A stretch of DNA of 33,316 nucleotides from Candidatus Aenigmatarchaeota archaeon (GTDB lineage: Archaea > Aenigmatarchaeota > Aenigmatarchaeia > QMZP01): NCBI GenBank assembly GCA_030615165.1, contig JAUWZW010000004.1, forward strand, positions 1 through 33,316. The letters run 5' to 3'. The notes under the pieces are model-generated. The model was not told the origin of the DNA and did no database searches. It worked only from the letters and a program-made list of their open reading frames with translations. The translations under genes were made by a program, and so were the position numbers. The number at the start of each line of letters is the position of its first letter. Position 1 is the stretch's first letter. This document shows, in pieces, positions 1 through 10,335 of the stretch.

Positions 1-1
1 G

Positions 2-103
2 GCAGGGACATTCAAGGATGCAACAACTTACCCAACAAAGGCAATAGTAAAACAGACAGCTGCAAACTACGCTCAGGAGCAAATCATTTACATTTACACC
101 TAA
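2..103 (+). CDS. C-terminal fragment of a protein (5'-truncated by window edge), ends ...YAQEQIIYIYT
   Basis: Open frame from the window edge to TAA at 101-103; too short for homology. Confidence 0.5.
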   Translation, partial: AGTFKDATTYPTKAIVKQTAANYAQEQIIYIYT

Positions 104-154
104 GCGGCTGCCTTGACTTTGTCAGGTAGCCCTTGGGTTTGGTTAGGTGGGGAA

Positions 155-1330
155 ATGAATAGAATACTCTTGAGCTTAATAATGGGAATGCTGGCTGCAG
201 TAATGATTTCAGGTTCTGCACAGGCTACAGAAGTTTCAGTGACAGCGAAGGGAAACCTTTCGCTTGGGGAATATGTGCTGAACACAACAACAAATCTCAC
301 TGCTGTAACTTTAGAAATGCCTTTCAACGTGACATCATTCAATGCAAGCAGCACAACAGCAAACATAACGATAAAACTGGGTACAAGCATGCATATCCTC
401 TATAATCTTTCTGTTGACAACTGGGGTGTGACAGAACACTATTTGAATTCTTCACTTCCACAAGTTAACGGAACATGGGTAATCAGTGGCACAAACCTGA
501 CCACAAACTTAACAGGGAATGACATTCTTGTGACCTTGAGCTCAAATGACACAGTGGATAACATCAACATAACCATCATAGGGGAAAATGTATCCCTGGA
601 CCCTACAAATGTTCCGATCGCAGTAGCGGATGTAATCACTTCTCCTTCAGTGCAGATAGCGTTTTACGCAATAGACAGCTTCTATGGAGTGGGTGACACA
701 ATAAACGTAACAAACCTTGCTACCACTAACGTGTTTAATTTGACAAACGTAAACCTGACAATAGCTTATCCTGGCAACAAGCTTTCCGAGGATGTAACCA
801 CCTATATAATTGCGTCATTGAATGCCAGCTTTAGCAACACTTCAGCAGTAATGAAGTATCTAAAGCAGGGGCCTTATGTGATAACAGCCCCAACAGCTCC
901 AGTAACTGACACCACTTACAGCGCAAATTACACGATTTATGCTCCAGAGGCTTTGACAGCGATAGTTGGTTGGACACTGACACCGGAGTCGTATCCAGCG
1001 GTGTTCCTGAGGTTCAACTACACAGGTATGGTAGTGGAGGTCAATGGCATTCCGGTAACCTGGACAAAAACAGGTTCAATCACATTAACGGCCATAAGCT
1101 TAGTGGCAGAGGATAACATGATCAAGTTTATCTGGACGCCAATAGTGGTTCCAGTTTGCGTTCCGGAAAACGGAACCTGCACCGTAACAGCAGATTGCTG
1201 TACGGGGCTGGAATGCATTGAAGGGACCTGTCAGACACCGCCGGTTCCGTTCTACTTGACATGGTGGTTCTGGGTAGCAGTCATAATAGTTGCGGTAATC
1301 GGAATAGCTGCTGTTACTTGGAAAAGGTGA
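155..1330 (+). CDS. Secreted/surface protein: signal peptide, N-glycosylation-sequon-rich ectodomain, knottin-like Cys motif, C-terminal TM helix
   Basis: ORF 113..1330; likely start is MNRILLSLIMGM (155). Many N-x-S/T sites; C-terminal NGTCTVTADCCTGLECIEGTCQ then TM and TWKR. Confidence 0.75.
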   Translation: MNRILLSLIMGMLAAVMISGSAQATEVSVTAKGNLSLGEYVLNTTTNLTAVTLEMPFNVTSFNASSTTANITIKLGTSMHILYNLSVDNWGVTEHYLNSSLPQVNGTWVISGTNLTTNLTGNDILVTLSSNDTVDNINITIIGENVSLDPTNVPIAVADVITSPSVQIAFYAIDSFYGVGDTINVTNLATTNVFNLTNVNLTIAYPGNKLSEDVTTYIIASLNASFSNTSAVMKYLKQGPYVITAPTAPVTDTTYSANYTIYAPEALTAIVGWTLTPESYPAVFLRFNYTGMVVEVNGIPVTWTKTGSITLTAISLVAEDNMIKFIWTPIVVPVCVPENGTCTVTADCCTGLECIEGTCQTPPVPFYLTWWFWVAVIIVAVIGIAAVTWKR

Positions 1331-1336
1331 GCAATT

Positions 1337-1579
1337 ATGCAGCAGAGAAAAGGACTTGTAGGCATGATAGCCCTGATAATTTTGGGGCTGGGGAGCGTGT
1401 TATTCGGAGCCGGATTTCTGAACTTAAGCTTTAAGCTCGGGGAGATGGCATGGATGTTTATTGCATTAGCAGTAATACTTGTTGGTGGACTTTTTGGCTT
1501 CATGTTTTTGAAATGGGGTGTCAAGACAACAGGCAAGATGCTCAGGGGCGAATTCGAAAAGAAAAGGGGCTGGCTATGA
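1337..1579 (+). CDS. Small two-TM membrane protein with C-terminal ...KKRGWL
   Basis: 80-aa ORF, two hydrophobic segments, ATGA overlap with the next gene at 1576. Confidence 0.75.
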   Translation: MQQRKGLVGMIALIILGLGSVLFGAGFLNLSFKLGEMAWMFIALAVILVGGLFGFMFLKWGVKTTGKMLRGEFEKKRGWL

Positions 1580-2316
1580 AAAAAATAATTCTGCCCTTTT
1601 TTGTTTTAGCAATGCTGGCTCTGGTTGTTCCGGTTTATGCCCAAACAAACATGACTGCCGGGAACCCTTCTTATATTGTTACATCCCAAACACAGCCAAC
1701 CGGCTACACAACGGATATAGGGATTACGCCCACAGAAACAACAGGATTTGTGGCAGGATCCAGCATATTTATTTGCCTGCCTATTGTTGGGACAGAATGC
1801 GGTGTTTGGGCCAAAGCCACACCATTCTCAGGAACAGAGACATGGGAAGTTTTCGATGCAACATGGAAATCCTTTTACAAGGAAACAAAATCCTATGAGT
1901 CGTTTGAATGCACACTTGCGGATGGCACAGCCTCTAATTGCTATCAGGCCACATGGAGATTTGATGTGGGGGGTTTCATGCCCGCCGGAACATACTACGT
2001 AAGGTATGCTGGAGGTATCCTGGGCCCTTACGTGAATCTTAGGTTTGATATTGGTGAGGGGACGATATGGGACAGCGTGTTTGCACCACTTTACTTTGCC
2101 GGGATGAAGCTGCCAGCTCTGTTCTGGTTGACATCCCCAATCTGGGTTGTTCTGATAGTCATGGGTGTATTGATGATTATCACGAGGTCCATAAGTGGAG
2201 GAGCCAAGGTCATTGCGAGGTTCTTCAAGGCAGGGGCTGGTGCGGCTAGAAGAGTAGCAACGGCTATCAGAGAAGAAGTCCCCAAGAAGGCGAAAAAAGC
2301 GAGATCATATTGGTGA
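1576..2316 (+). CDS. Secreted protein with C-terminal TM and basic tail ...KKARSYW
   Basis: Start MKKIILPFFVLAMLALVVPVYAQ (signal peptide); C-terminal hydrophobic helix plus Lys/Arg-rich tail. Confidence 0.75.
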   Translation: MKKIILPFFVLAMLALVVPVYAQTNMTAGNPSYIVTSQTQPTGYTTDIGITPTETTGFVAGSSIFICLPIVGTECGVWAKATPFSGTETWEVFDATWKSFYKETKSYESFECTLADGTASNCYQATWRFDVGGFMPAGTYYVRYAGGILGPYVNLRFDIGEGTIWDSVFAPLYFAGMKLPALFWLTSPIWVVLIVMGVLMIITRSISGGAKVIARFFKAGAGAARRVATAIREEVPKKAKKARSYW

Positions 2317-2320
2317 TAGA

Positions 2321-3244
2321 ATGAAAAGATTATTGCTTGGCTTGATGGTTGCCCTTTTTTTACCGGTAGTTTGCTCGGCACAGGGAGTTATGGATGTTAT
2401 GCCAGCAACATTTGATATAGCTCCAGGTGTAACCGTCCCTACTGTGAGCGATGCCGCTGTTTTACAGAAAATAGACACGGCCCTGATAAGATTCCCATGG
2501 TTCCTGACATCAGTGCCGCCGGGAGACTATGTCAATTGGAAAAACACGCTAACATTGACCGGCGGGAGCATACGCTGGCCTGTTCTCTCGCTTATTATAT
2601 TTGCCGACCTGAACAATGATGACGTGCCTGACAGTGCTACCTATATGTATTCGGCCACAGACGGCGAGATGACATCATGGAACCTTATTTCCAAGTTGCC
2701 AACCTATGGATGGAAGGAACTGGAAATCACCTGGATGTCTGGAGGGGAATACACGGGGGAAATCACACTACTGGGGGAATATTATTTTGGATTTTTCGGA
2801 GCAGAGGGGGACATAAATGCAAACGGCAAATTCGATTTTGTCTGTGATAAAGATCAATTACCCACCCTGGTTTGTGATATGCACTGCGGTATGGGTCCCA
2901 CGGGGATCGTTGGCTGCTATAGTGAAAATTTAGATACAATGGTGATGTGGGAGTGGAAGGTTTATGAGGGCATAAACCCAGAGGCTGTTCTGGAGAGCAG
3001 ATGGCTTGTTCCTATAGATGTCCCGGAAGCCATGTGGGGCACCTGGAAAATCCAGGCAACATTGATAGACCAGGCTTATAGCTACCCGGAGGGAGTGCTG
3101 TTATCTCAGCAGAGTGCCAGCTTTGATGTCGGTTATGCAGCACCGAACATAACTTTCACGGTAGAAATCTGGATGGTTATTGCGGCGGCAGCCACAGCCG
3201 GAGTGTCAGCAGTTGGTTATGCACTGACCAAATTGAAACCCTAA
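2321..3244 (+). CDS. Secreted protein with signal peptide and C-terminal TM
   Basis: 307-aa ORF, MKRLLLGLMVALFLPVVCSAQG; DLNNDDVPDS and DINANGKFDF Ca-binding-like loops; C-terminal TM. Confidence 0.75.
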   Translation: MKRLLLGLMVALFLPVVCSAQGVMDVMPATFDIAPGVTVPTVSDAAVLQKIDTALIRFPWFLTSVPPGDYVNWKNTLTLTGGSIRWPVLSLIIFADLNNDDVPDSATYMYSATDGEMTSWNLISKLPTYGWKELEITWMSGGEYTGEITLLGEYYFGFFGAEGDINANGKFDFVCDKDQLPTLVCDMHCGMGPTGIVGCYSENLDTMVMWEWKVYEGINPEAVLESRWLVPIDVPEAMWGTWKIQATLIDQAYSYPEGVLLSQQSASFDVGYAAPNITFTVEIWMVIAAAATAGVSAVGYALTKLKP

Positions 3245-3270
3245 TTTATTCTAAATCTTGACCGAAAAGC

Positions 3271-3278
3271 ATTTAAAG
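3271..3278 (+). promoter_or_regulatory. Archaeal TATA box for a leaderless small gene at 3300
   Basis: atttaaag about 25 nt upstream of ATG 3300. Confidence 0.5.
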
Positions 3279-3299
3279 CTATTTGTCCAATAATTGTAT

Positions 3300-3455
3300 A
3301 TGTTGGCTGGAAAGGGACGGATAATATGGAGCGACCAGGGAGTAAAAATCAGCATACCGGCTGCGGTCTCCAAGGACTCCGCATTCCCATTCCCTCACAA
3401 AAAGAACATACCCGTGACAATCAAGATTAACGGTAAAAAGCTGGAAGTGGGATGA
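3300..3455 (+). CDS. 51-aa hypothetical protein (MLAGKGRIIWSDQGVKISIPAAVSKDSAFPFPHKKNIPVTIKINGKKLEVG)
   Basis: Own translation; below the ORF-track cutoff; TATA upstream, ATGA overlap with the gene at 3452. Confidence 0.55.
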   Translation: MLAGKGRIIWSDQGVKISIPAAVSKDSAFPFPHKKNIPVTIKINGKKLEVG

Positions 3456-4105
3456 TGAATAAATTTATAGCAAGTTTGATGCTGGGGATTTTGTTGGTTG
3501 CATGCGGAACCGCAAGCGCCCAGAATGTGGAAACGGAACTTACCGTGCAAGAAGTTATAGGGCCTGTAGTGCAGTGCTTTCCTGTATTAAACAACTCGTG
3601 CATGGTAATAAACGAGGATTTGCTGGAGTCAAGGACATGCGAAGGCCTCTGCAAGTGGGGAGGGTCAGAACGCTGGTACGGAGGCTGCATGAGTGGGCGC
3701 TGGAATATCACAGGGGACTATCCTGGTAAGTGCAACTGCGAGTATATCTGTGATTCCAACGGAAACGAAAGTAAACGCATAAGGTCCATTCTTTCTGAAA
3801 CAAAATTCACACCAACATTTCAATACTACCTGAATAAAACAATACCCACACCTTATCCTGTTGAAACCGATATTGAACAACCAATAGAGATTATAGAAGA
3901 GAATGATTCCAACTTTGTGGCTGGATTGCCCCAAAGGATTGAAGCAGTTCCGATATCAAAACTTTTGACATCAAAAGTATCAAAACCCTCTGAAGAAACA
4001 TTGCCTTCACTCAAAACAGAACCAGTACCCCCAATAGGATTGAGAACCAATCCAATTGTGCAGTTTTTCGGCTGGTTTGTGAAGACATTATTTTTCTGGA
4101 TTTAA
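3452..4105 (+). CDS. Secreted Cys-containing protein with C-terminal TM ending ...LFFWI
   Basis: 217-aa ORF; signal peptide MNKFIASLMLGILLVACGTASAQ; Cys cluster; hydrophobic C-terminus. Confidence 0.7.
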   Translation: MMNKFIASLMLGILLVACGTASAQNVETELTVQEVIGPVVQCFPVLNNSCMVINEDLLESRTCEGLCKWGGSERWYGGCMSGRWNITGDYPGKCNCEYICDSNGNESKRIRSILSETKFTPTFQYYLNKTIPTPYPVETDIEQPIEIIEENDSNFVAGLPQRIEAVPISKLLTSKVSKPSEETLPSLKTEPVPPIGLRTNPIVQFFGWFVKTLFFWI

Positions 4106-4110
4106 GGAGC

Positions 4111-4764
4111 TCACGGATTCACTGAAATGTTTGCCTCGTATATCCCCTTGTTGCCCTGAAATATGATGAGCCCGTTATCAAACCATGCCCTGTGGATACT
4201 GTGGGTTGTGAGGTTCTCTACAGCAACGAACAGTTCATCACCAAGCCTTGCTCCCTCATCAATAGCAAGTGTTGTTGAATCGTCCTGGTAAACATGAGTG
4301 AAGCCATGCATGCCCTGGTATTTTATATCAAACATACCGCAGGATACATCATCCGGGTCCAGGATCCAAACCCTGTAACCCAAGGAAACATTTTCCCCTG
4401 TTGTGTTCCATCTAATCCAGCCGTAAAGGTCATCCCAGTTGTTTGTTTGTGTTGGCTGCACAAGGCTAATGCTGCATCCATAATTCAACCCAACTGTAGC
4501 AAGGTCAAAAATATCTATTTTATTATCTTTTTTAACATCAGCATCAGGGTTCCAGTTTGCATCACCCGGCTCTGAGCCGAATGCAAGGCCTACTGTTGCC
4601 AGGTCAAAGATGTCAACCTCCAAGTCCCAGTTTATATCTGCATTGTTGCAAACAGCAAAAACAGGGGCAGAGCTCATGATTACAAGAATGAATGATACAG
4701 CCAGTGGAAATAGCAGTTTTTCAGCATTCATAATCCAACACCGTACTTGTTCACATTTTTTCAT
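4111..4764 (-). CDS. Secreted dockerin type I-like domain protein
   Basis: Duplicated EF-hand-like segments DINWDLEVDIFDLATVGLAFG and DVKKDNKIDIFDLATVGLNYG after a signal peptide; start may be 4731 (MNAEKLLF). Confidence 0.75.
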   Translation of the reverse strand: MKKCEQVRCWIMNAEKLLFPLAVSFILVIMSSAPVFAVCNNADINWDLEVDIFDLATVGLAFGSEPGDANWNPDADVKKDNKIDIFDLATVGLNYGCSISLVQPTQTNNWDDLYGWIRWNTTGENVSLGYRVWILDPDDVSCGMFDIKYQGMHGFTHVYQDDSTTLAIDEGARLGDELFVAVENLTTHSIHRAWFDNGLIIFQGNKGIYEANISVNP

Positions 4765-4897
4765 TATCCAAAAACTTTAAATAGCTAACCATGTTTATTG
4801 CACATCTGATGGATAATGGTATGAAGGGTGGAAACTAATGCGACACATGCTTATACCACCTAATTAATATTTTAAGCAGGCAAACTAATTCTATTAT

Positions 4898-6370
4898 ATG
4901 GTAACACTGAAACAAGGGTTAATTTATTTGGGGTTATTTATAATAGTAATTGGAACTTTTGGCTATGTCGGCGGCATTGAATCGACACAATTAACAATTT
5001 CCACATTAACCATACAGTCCTTAGCAGTCACTTCTTTACCGGATAAAATTGACCCAACCCTGGCAAAGGTTGGGAACGTTTCCGTGATAATAGAGTTCAG
5101 CGGTGCGATTTCCAAGCTACGAATTTATCCGCTGGCAATTCAGCCCCTGGAGATAGTAGGCTTTGTTCCAATAGCCATAGTCCCGATTGAGTTGATTTAC
5201 CAGGGTAAAAAAAGCTGGGCAGTAAGCGGGACCGTAAATGCAACAGCCCTTCCTGACATAGCAGCGGACCCGAATGTCATCAACATATGGAAAGACGAAA
5301 GGATTTACCTGTACAATACATGCTTTCCTATTGATTGCGATGTCTCCACAGGCTACAGCTATACCCTGGATGGTGCAGGGGAAGCCCTGAAAGTGGACCA
5401 GGTCTGGGCAAACGGGACCACAGGGGATGGGATAGTGGTTGCCATTGCTGATACCGGGGTAAACAAAAACCATCCAGAGTTAACCGGAAGGGTTGTGGAT
5501 GGCTGGGCCCCTGAAAACTATACATGGGGGAATGACACGGATGTCCATGGCACAATGACAGCAGCCATAGTTGCAGGCAGCACGATTAACGGAGGCAAAT
5601 ACAATGGCATGGCCCCAGAGGCGGAGATATACGATGTTATGATAATGCCAAAAGGAGAAGGATATGCAAGCGATACGTTAGACGGTTATGACTGGATTAT
5701 TGATCATTATTCAACAGACGGGACACCGCAGATTGTTTCTAATTCATGGGGGTGTTACGGACCATGCTCTTTAGATAATCCAGAACACCCCGTGACCAAG
5801 AAAATACTGCAAGCTATCGACAGGGGAATAGCGGTTGTTTTTGCCCAGGGAAATTGCGGGAGAACCTGCCCTTCTAAATTTTGTTGGGATTTTAGGGCAC
5901 ATTTGCCGCAAGGGCTTGACAAAGTGATAGCAGTGGGCGCAGTGAACCCGGCACTTAATTATGTTGGGTATTCAACAGAGGGCCCGTCAGTGATAGGAAT
6001 CCTAAAACCCGATGTTATGGGGATTACGCACTTCATGGGGGCTCTGGGTTCAGGATACGGCTTAAACACAGGAACGTCCTCATCCGCTCCAAGCATAGCA
6101 GGTGTCATTGCTTTGCTCAAGCAGGCAAATCCAGAATTAACGCCTGCAGAGGTCAAAAAGATTCTGGAAGAATCCGCAACGGATATGTGCGATGCAGGAT
6201 TTGATAAATGGACAGGTTACGGGGTTGTGGACGCTTATGACGCTTACGTGGGGGCAATAGCCTTTCCTTCGAGAAGGAATCCCTGGGGGTATGGTGCCCT
6301 TTCAGGGGTTGCAATGTGCGGTGTTGGGTTGATCATACCCAAACCCAAGGGCAAGAGGTTCTGGACATGA
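4898..6370 (+). CDS. Subtilisin-like serine protease (S8), membrane-anchored, ending ...GKRFWT
   Basis: Catalytic motifs VAIADTGVNKNHPEL, DVHGTMTAAIVAG, GTSSSAPSIAGVIALLKQ; C-terminal TM. Confidence 0.92.
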   Translation: MVTLKQGLIYLGLFIIVIGTFGYVGGIESTQLTISTLTIQSLAVTSLPDKIDPTLAKVGNVSVIIEFSGAISKLRIYPLAIQPLEIVGFVPIAIVPIELIYQGKKSWAVSGTVNATALPDIAADPNVINIWKDERIYLYNTCFPIDCDVSTGYSYTLDGAGEALKVDQVWANGTTGDGIVVAIADTGVNKNHPELTGRVVDGWAPENYTWGNDTDVHGTMTAAIVAGSTINGGKYNGMAPEAEIYDVMIMPKGEGYASDTLDGYDWIIDHYSTDGTPQIVSNSWGCYGPCSLDNPEHPVTKKILQAIDRGIAVVFAQGNCGRTCPSKFCWDFRAHLPQGLDKVIAVGAVNPALNYVGYSTEGPSVIGILKPDVMGITHFMGALGSGYGLNTGTSSSAPSIAGVIALLKQANPELTPAEVKKILEESATDMCDAGFDKWTGYGVVDAYDAYVGAIAFPSRRNPWGYGALSGVAMCGVGLIIPKPKGKRFWT

Positions 6371-6490
6371 AAGCACTTATACTGGTCAAAGTAAAAAAGA
6401 AGCGGAAATTCTGAAAATAAGAAAAAGAAGAAGTTCTGGTTATAAGGGACTGAATGTTAAAAATTTAAGCAATCAAAACAAAACAATTAC

Positions 6491-8692
6491 ATGAAAACCA
6501 AATTCATATTAATTCTGACTGCGTTTATAGTATTCCTGTTGCTGTCTTTAAATAGTGAAGCTCTGGTTTTTGGGGAATTCCCTGACCGCTTCAGACCTGA
6601 GAGCTGGCTCAATGCTCATTATCTCATGCTGTCAGGAATAAATGCAAACCAAAATATTAATATTAGTCTTTATAATTTTACAACAACAGGCACAGGGACA
6701 TTCGGAGCTCTGGTTGTTGACACTGACACTCTTGTTGTTGATGCTGTTAATCATAGAGTTGGGATTGGGACGGCGACTCCTACCCAAGAATTAGATGTGA
6801 TTGGGGACATTAGAGCTAATTCAATTATGAGAACAGGTTCAGGCGACTTAACAATAGGAAATACAATATATGGTGTGTTTTATGTAGGTGGGACTGATTC
6901 TACCAGTCAAATGTCTGCTTGGGCTAATAATTTTAATTTTCAGTGGGAGAGAAGTGTTGGGTCTTCAGTTGCCCATCATATATTATTTAGGGGAATGATA
7001 GGAGATGAAGAACAAAAATACTTCAAAATTGGTGGTCATTGGAATGCTACTGACCCAGACCATCAGACTCCTTATGCTCAATTTTATGTGAATACCTCTT
7101 TTGATGAGAATGTTGGCATAGGGACAACAAGTCCTCTAAGTAAACTTTACATAAAAGATGATGACCAAACAACAGGTGCAAGTATGTTTACTTTAGAAAG
7201 TGATGATGGACCTTCTATAAAATTAAATGATACAGGCGAAGGTCATTACTGGACTATAAATACTGGTGGGGCTGGGACTGATATATATTTCAATTATGAT
7301 GGTGAAGGTGCATCTGGAAATAAAGTATTTTTTGGTAATGATGGTAAGGTTGGCATCGGAACAACAACACCAAGTGTTAATTTAGAATTAGGGACAAGTG
7401 GAGGAGGAAACAGACAAATAAGATTACAATCTGATACTGCGGGAGTGTATAGTTTTTGGTCTCAAGGAAGCACAGGAAATTTCTTTTACGGAACTGGTGC
7501 ATCTATGTTTATTGGGACAACAGACGAAAAACATCTTCTTTTTGTAACAAACAACACCGTAAGAATGAAAATTGATGATGATGATGGATTTGTTAATATA
7601 ACTAAAGATTTATATGTTGAAGGAACTTCTTATCTTGAAGATGCTGATATAACTGGGACACTTACATTTCCGTCAACATCAAAAGCACTAAATATAACTT
7701 CGGATGGCAGTGCTGACTCATCATTATTTGACATGTATATGACAGATAGCGGGGTTTTTGAAAGCTTTTATGGAATACACATCTCTGGAGTATCGGATTC
7801 CACCCCCCTTGATTTTTATCCAATTTTTATTAACATGACAACTCCGACAGACAATCCTTTCCTGCAGCCCATAAAAATCATTCTTAACAGCACATACTCT
7901 GGGGGATTGGCGACAATAGCAGGACCAGCCGTGAATATAGATGTGAGTGCAGATATGGGAGGCGGTGATATAACAGGAATGAATATACGCAGCACCGCAA
8001 GTAATTTAACGGGTGGTGGGGAGAATATGGCTCTGATATTAGAGGCACGTGGAGCGCCCTCTGGTCAGAACTGGGCGCTTCTCATCAGAGAGGGAGACAT
8101 AGTGTCACTTTCAGGAGATTTGCTTTTCTATGAGGGCAAAGCCGAGATTGGGTCGGCAACGGGTGGCACAGCAAGGTTGTGGAGGTATGATGATACAATA
8201 GCTACTGGTAATGTTATTGGCTCTCTTGAGTTCTACGGAACAGGCGGGCAGGACGTTGTCTCTGCAAAGATAGATGCTGTTTCAGGGGCAATATGGGGCT
8301 GGGGAGATATATTCACTGCTCCCACAATGTTGAAGTTTTATACTACAGGATTAGCGGATGCCTCAGCACAGGAGAGGATGATAATAATGTATGATGGCAG
8401 AGTCGGCATTAATGATAGTTCTCCTGATGCATTATTAGAAATAGCTGGCAGTATAGATAGATTTATGATTTCTTCTGTAGCAGACAATGACGGAGATATA
8501 TTTATAGTTAAAGATACTGGCGATGTAGGTATAGGAACGATAACCCCACAAAATAAATTAAATGTTATTGGAGATTTTAATGTAACTGAAGATGCGATTA
8601 TAGGTGGAGATTTAAACATGAGTGCGAATAATGTAACTGATGTGGATTGTATAGTTTTTGCATCAGGGGGGAAAATTTGCTCAGGTGCTTAG
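6491..8692 (+). CDS. Tail-fibre/adhesin-like beta-structured repeat protein
   Basis: Four VGIGTxxP..L.V.G repeats (6758-6781, 7112-7135, 7349-7372, 8525-8548), as in phage tail fibres and large secreted proteins; N-terminal signal. Confidence 0.7.
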   Translation: MKTKFILILTAFIVFLLLSLNSEALVFGEFPDRFRPESWLNAHYLMLSGINANQNINISLYNFTTTGTGTFGALVVDTDTLVVDAVNHRVGIGTATPTQELDVIGDIRANSIMRTGSGDLTIGNTIYGVFYVGGTDSTSQMSAWANNFNFQWERSVGSSVAHHILFRGMIGDEEQKYFKIGGHWNATDPDHQTPYAQFYVNTSFDENVGIGTTSPLSKLYIKDDDQTTGASMFTLESDDGPSIKLNDTGEGHYWTINTGGAGTDIYFNYDGEGASGNKVFFGNDGKVGIGTTTPSVNLELGTSGGGNRQIRLQSDTAGVYSFWSQGSTGNFFYGTGASMFIGTTDEKHLLFVTNNTVRMKIDDDDGFVNITKDLYVEGTSYLEDADITGTLTFPSTSKALNITSDGSADSSLFDMYMTDSGVFESFYGIHISGVSDSTPLDFYPIFINMTTPTDNPFLQPIKIILNSTYSGGLATIAGPAVNIDVSADMGGGDITGMNIRSTASNLTGGGENMALILEARGAPSGQNWALLIREGDIVSLSGDLLFYEGKAEIGSATGGTARLWRYDDTIATGNVIGSLEFYGTGGQDVVSAKIDAVSGAIWGWGDIFTAPTMLKFYTTGLADASAQERMIIMYDGRVGINDSSPDALLEIAGSIDRFMISSVADNDGDIFIVKDTGDVGIGTITPQNKLNVIGDFNVTEDAIIGGDLNMSANNVTDVDCIVFASGGKICSGA

Positions 8693-10057
8693 ATGAAAAA
8701 TGATCAATTGCTTATGGGATTTGTCTTAATTATTATAATATTTAGTATAATTTTTGTTGATTCCTATCTTGTTTTAGCAAGTAATGGAAATGGAAATTCT
8801 GAACCAACTATAATAGAACCAACTATAACAAAAACAGCTTCAACAGATAGAATATGTTATGATGGAAAATGCACATTAACTTTATGGAGTGGAACAAAAA
8901 ATGTTTATGAAGATGGAGTTTGGAAAAGAGTTGAAGAAGCTAAATCATTGAAAGGTGCTTGGAATGTTGTTTATTTGGAAAATGATTCTGCTTTCAATAT
9001 TATTGTTAATGATTTTAATATTTCTTATATGGATATGACTTTAGATTTTAAAGGAAATCCAGAAGATTACCTAACTTTTTGTCAAGTTACAGATGAATTA
9101 AATGCTAAGTGTGATTTTAAATTAGATGAGAAATGGGAAGAACATAATGAGACAACAAGAGAAGTTATAGAGAAAAGCCAAGTGAAATTCCAGTATAAAT
9201 GGGAGATAAAAAATGGAGAAATAATTAAGGGGGATAAAGTTAAATTTGAATATAAGGGAAACCCCTTTGGAAAAGAATTTAAGTTTGGTGGAAATTCTAC
9301 TACTATAAAACTTGATGATGCTTATGATATGGCTGATATTTATGATTATGATACTTCCATAAATTCTGAATCATTAATGAGGTGGAATATTACTTCTATT
9401 CCTGATTCCTCAATTATAGAAGATGCTTTACTTTGTTTATATATTACTACATGGACTACTGGTTCTCCAGATGATGATGTCACTATAGATAGAATATTAA
9501 ATCAAACTTGGACTGAATCTGTAAACTGTGCTGGAATTGATGCATTTACTTACGACTCTCAAACTAATAAAACTTTGAGTTCTATAACAGAAGAAAGTTG
9601 GACAACCATTGATACTACTGTTCAAGTCAAAGCAGATTATGATGATAATAATGATTTTGCAAGTTTTGTTTTTGAAGACCAAGATGCTCATGTAGGTTCT
9701 TGTTCTAATTCAATGGATACCTATTCTTTAACTATGGGCTCTGCTAGTAATTATTTTACTTTTGAAGATAGAGAAAATCATGATGGCACAGGAAATTTAC
9801 CTTATCTTAATATAACTTATTCAGAGGCACCAGATACTTGCACCTGTCCTGGATTAAATGAAGACTGGGAGATAGATATGTCTGATTATTGCAATATAAC
9901 TACTGATTGTGATTTAGGCACAGGTTATTTGGATTTCACAGGAACAGGAGCTACGAGATGCAACGCCACGATTAATACTACAAATTTAGGAGACCCTGGA
10001 AGTTCAGGAGTCTTATATATGCAAGATAATTGTATGATAAACGTTTTCAGTTCATAA
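8693..10057 (+). CDS. Secreted protein with DNRLRE-like region
   Basis: 454-aa ORF; signal/TM N-terminus; ...SLMRWNITSIPDSSIIEDALLCLYI... resembles DNRLRE-type beta-sandwich; AT-rich. Confidence 0.55.
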   Translation: MKNDQLLMGFVLIIIIFSIIFVDSYLVLASNGNGNSEPTIIEPTITKTASTDRICYDGKCTLTLWSGTKNVYEDGVWKRVEEAKSLKGAWNVVYLENDSAFNIIVNDFNISYMDMTLDFKGNPEDYLTFCQVTDELNAKCDFKLDEKWEEHNETTREVIEKSQVKFQYKWEIKNGEIIKGDKVKFEYKGNPFGKEFKFGGNSTTIKLDDAYDMADIYDYDTSINSESLMRWNITSIPDSSIIEDALLCLYITTWTTGSPDDDVTIDRILNQTWTESVNCAGIDAFTYDSQTNKTLSSITEESWTTIDTTVQVKADYDDNNDFASFVFEDQDAHVGSCSNSMDTYSLTMGSASNYFTFEDRENHDGTGNLPYLNITYSEAPDTCTCPGLNEDWEIDMSDYCNITTDCDLGTGYLDFTGTGATRCNATINTTNLGDPGSSGVLYMQDNCMINVFSS

Positions 10058-10072
10058 AATGGGAGGGATTTA

Positions 10073-10330
10073 ATGGAAAATAAAAGAAAAAATCTGATAA
10101 TGGTTGTGATGGGAGTTGCATTAATCCTGTGTGTCAGTTACATGGTAGGTTCAGTAATTTACGGCTCGGGAAGATTACAAGGGCAGATAGACACCTTAAA
10201 TGAACTTGACCTTAAAGGAGTAGTATCAATTCCAGGTCTCAACAATACAGTAGTATTGTTTTATTCATATCAAGGTTGTCAAAACCAGTGCCAAGCATGG
10301 ATTAATCAGGTACAGAATAACCAGGGGTAA
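10073..10330 (+). CDS. Small membrane-anchored protein
   Basis: 85-aa ORF, GGGAGG SD-like sequence upstream, N-terminal TM. Confidence 0.65.
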   Translation: MENKRKNLIMVVMGVALILCVSYMVGSVIYGSGRLQGQIDTLNELDLKGVVSIPGLNNTVVLFYSYQGCQNQCQAWINQVQNNQG

Positions 10331-10335
10331 GGTAT

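Noticed and set aside
8805-8835. Short direct repeat ccaactataa...accaactataac
   Set aside because: Small coding repeat (EPTIIEPTITK) in low-complexity AT-rich sequence; not informative
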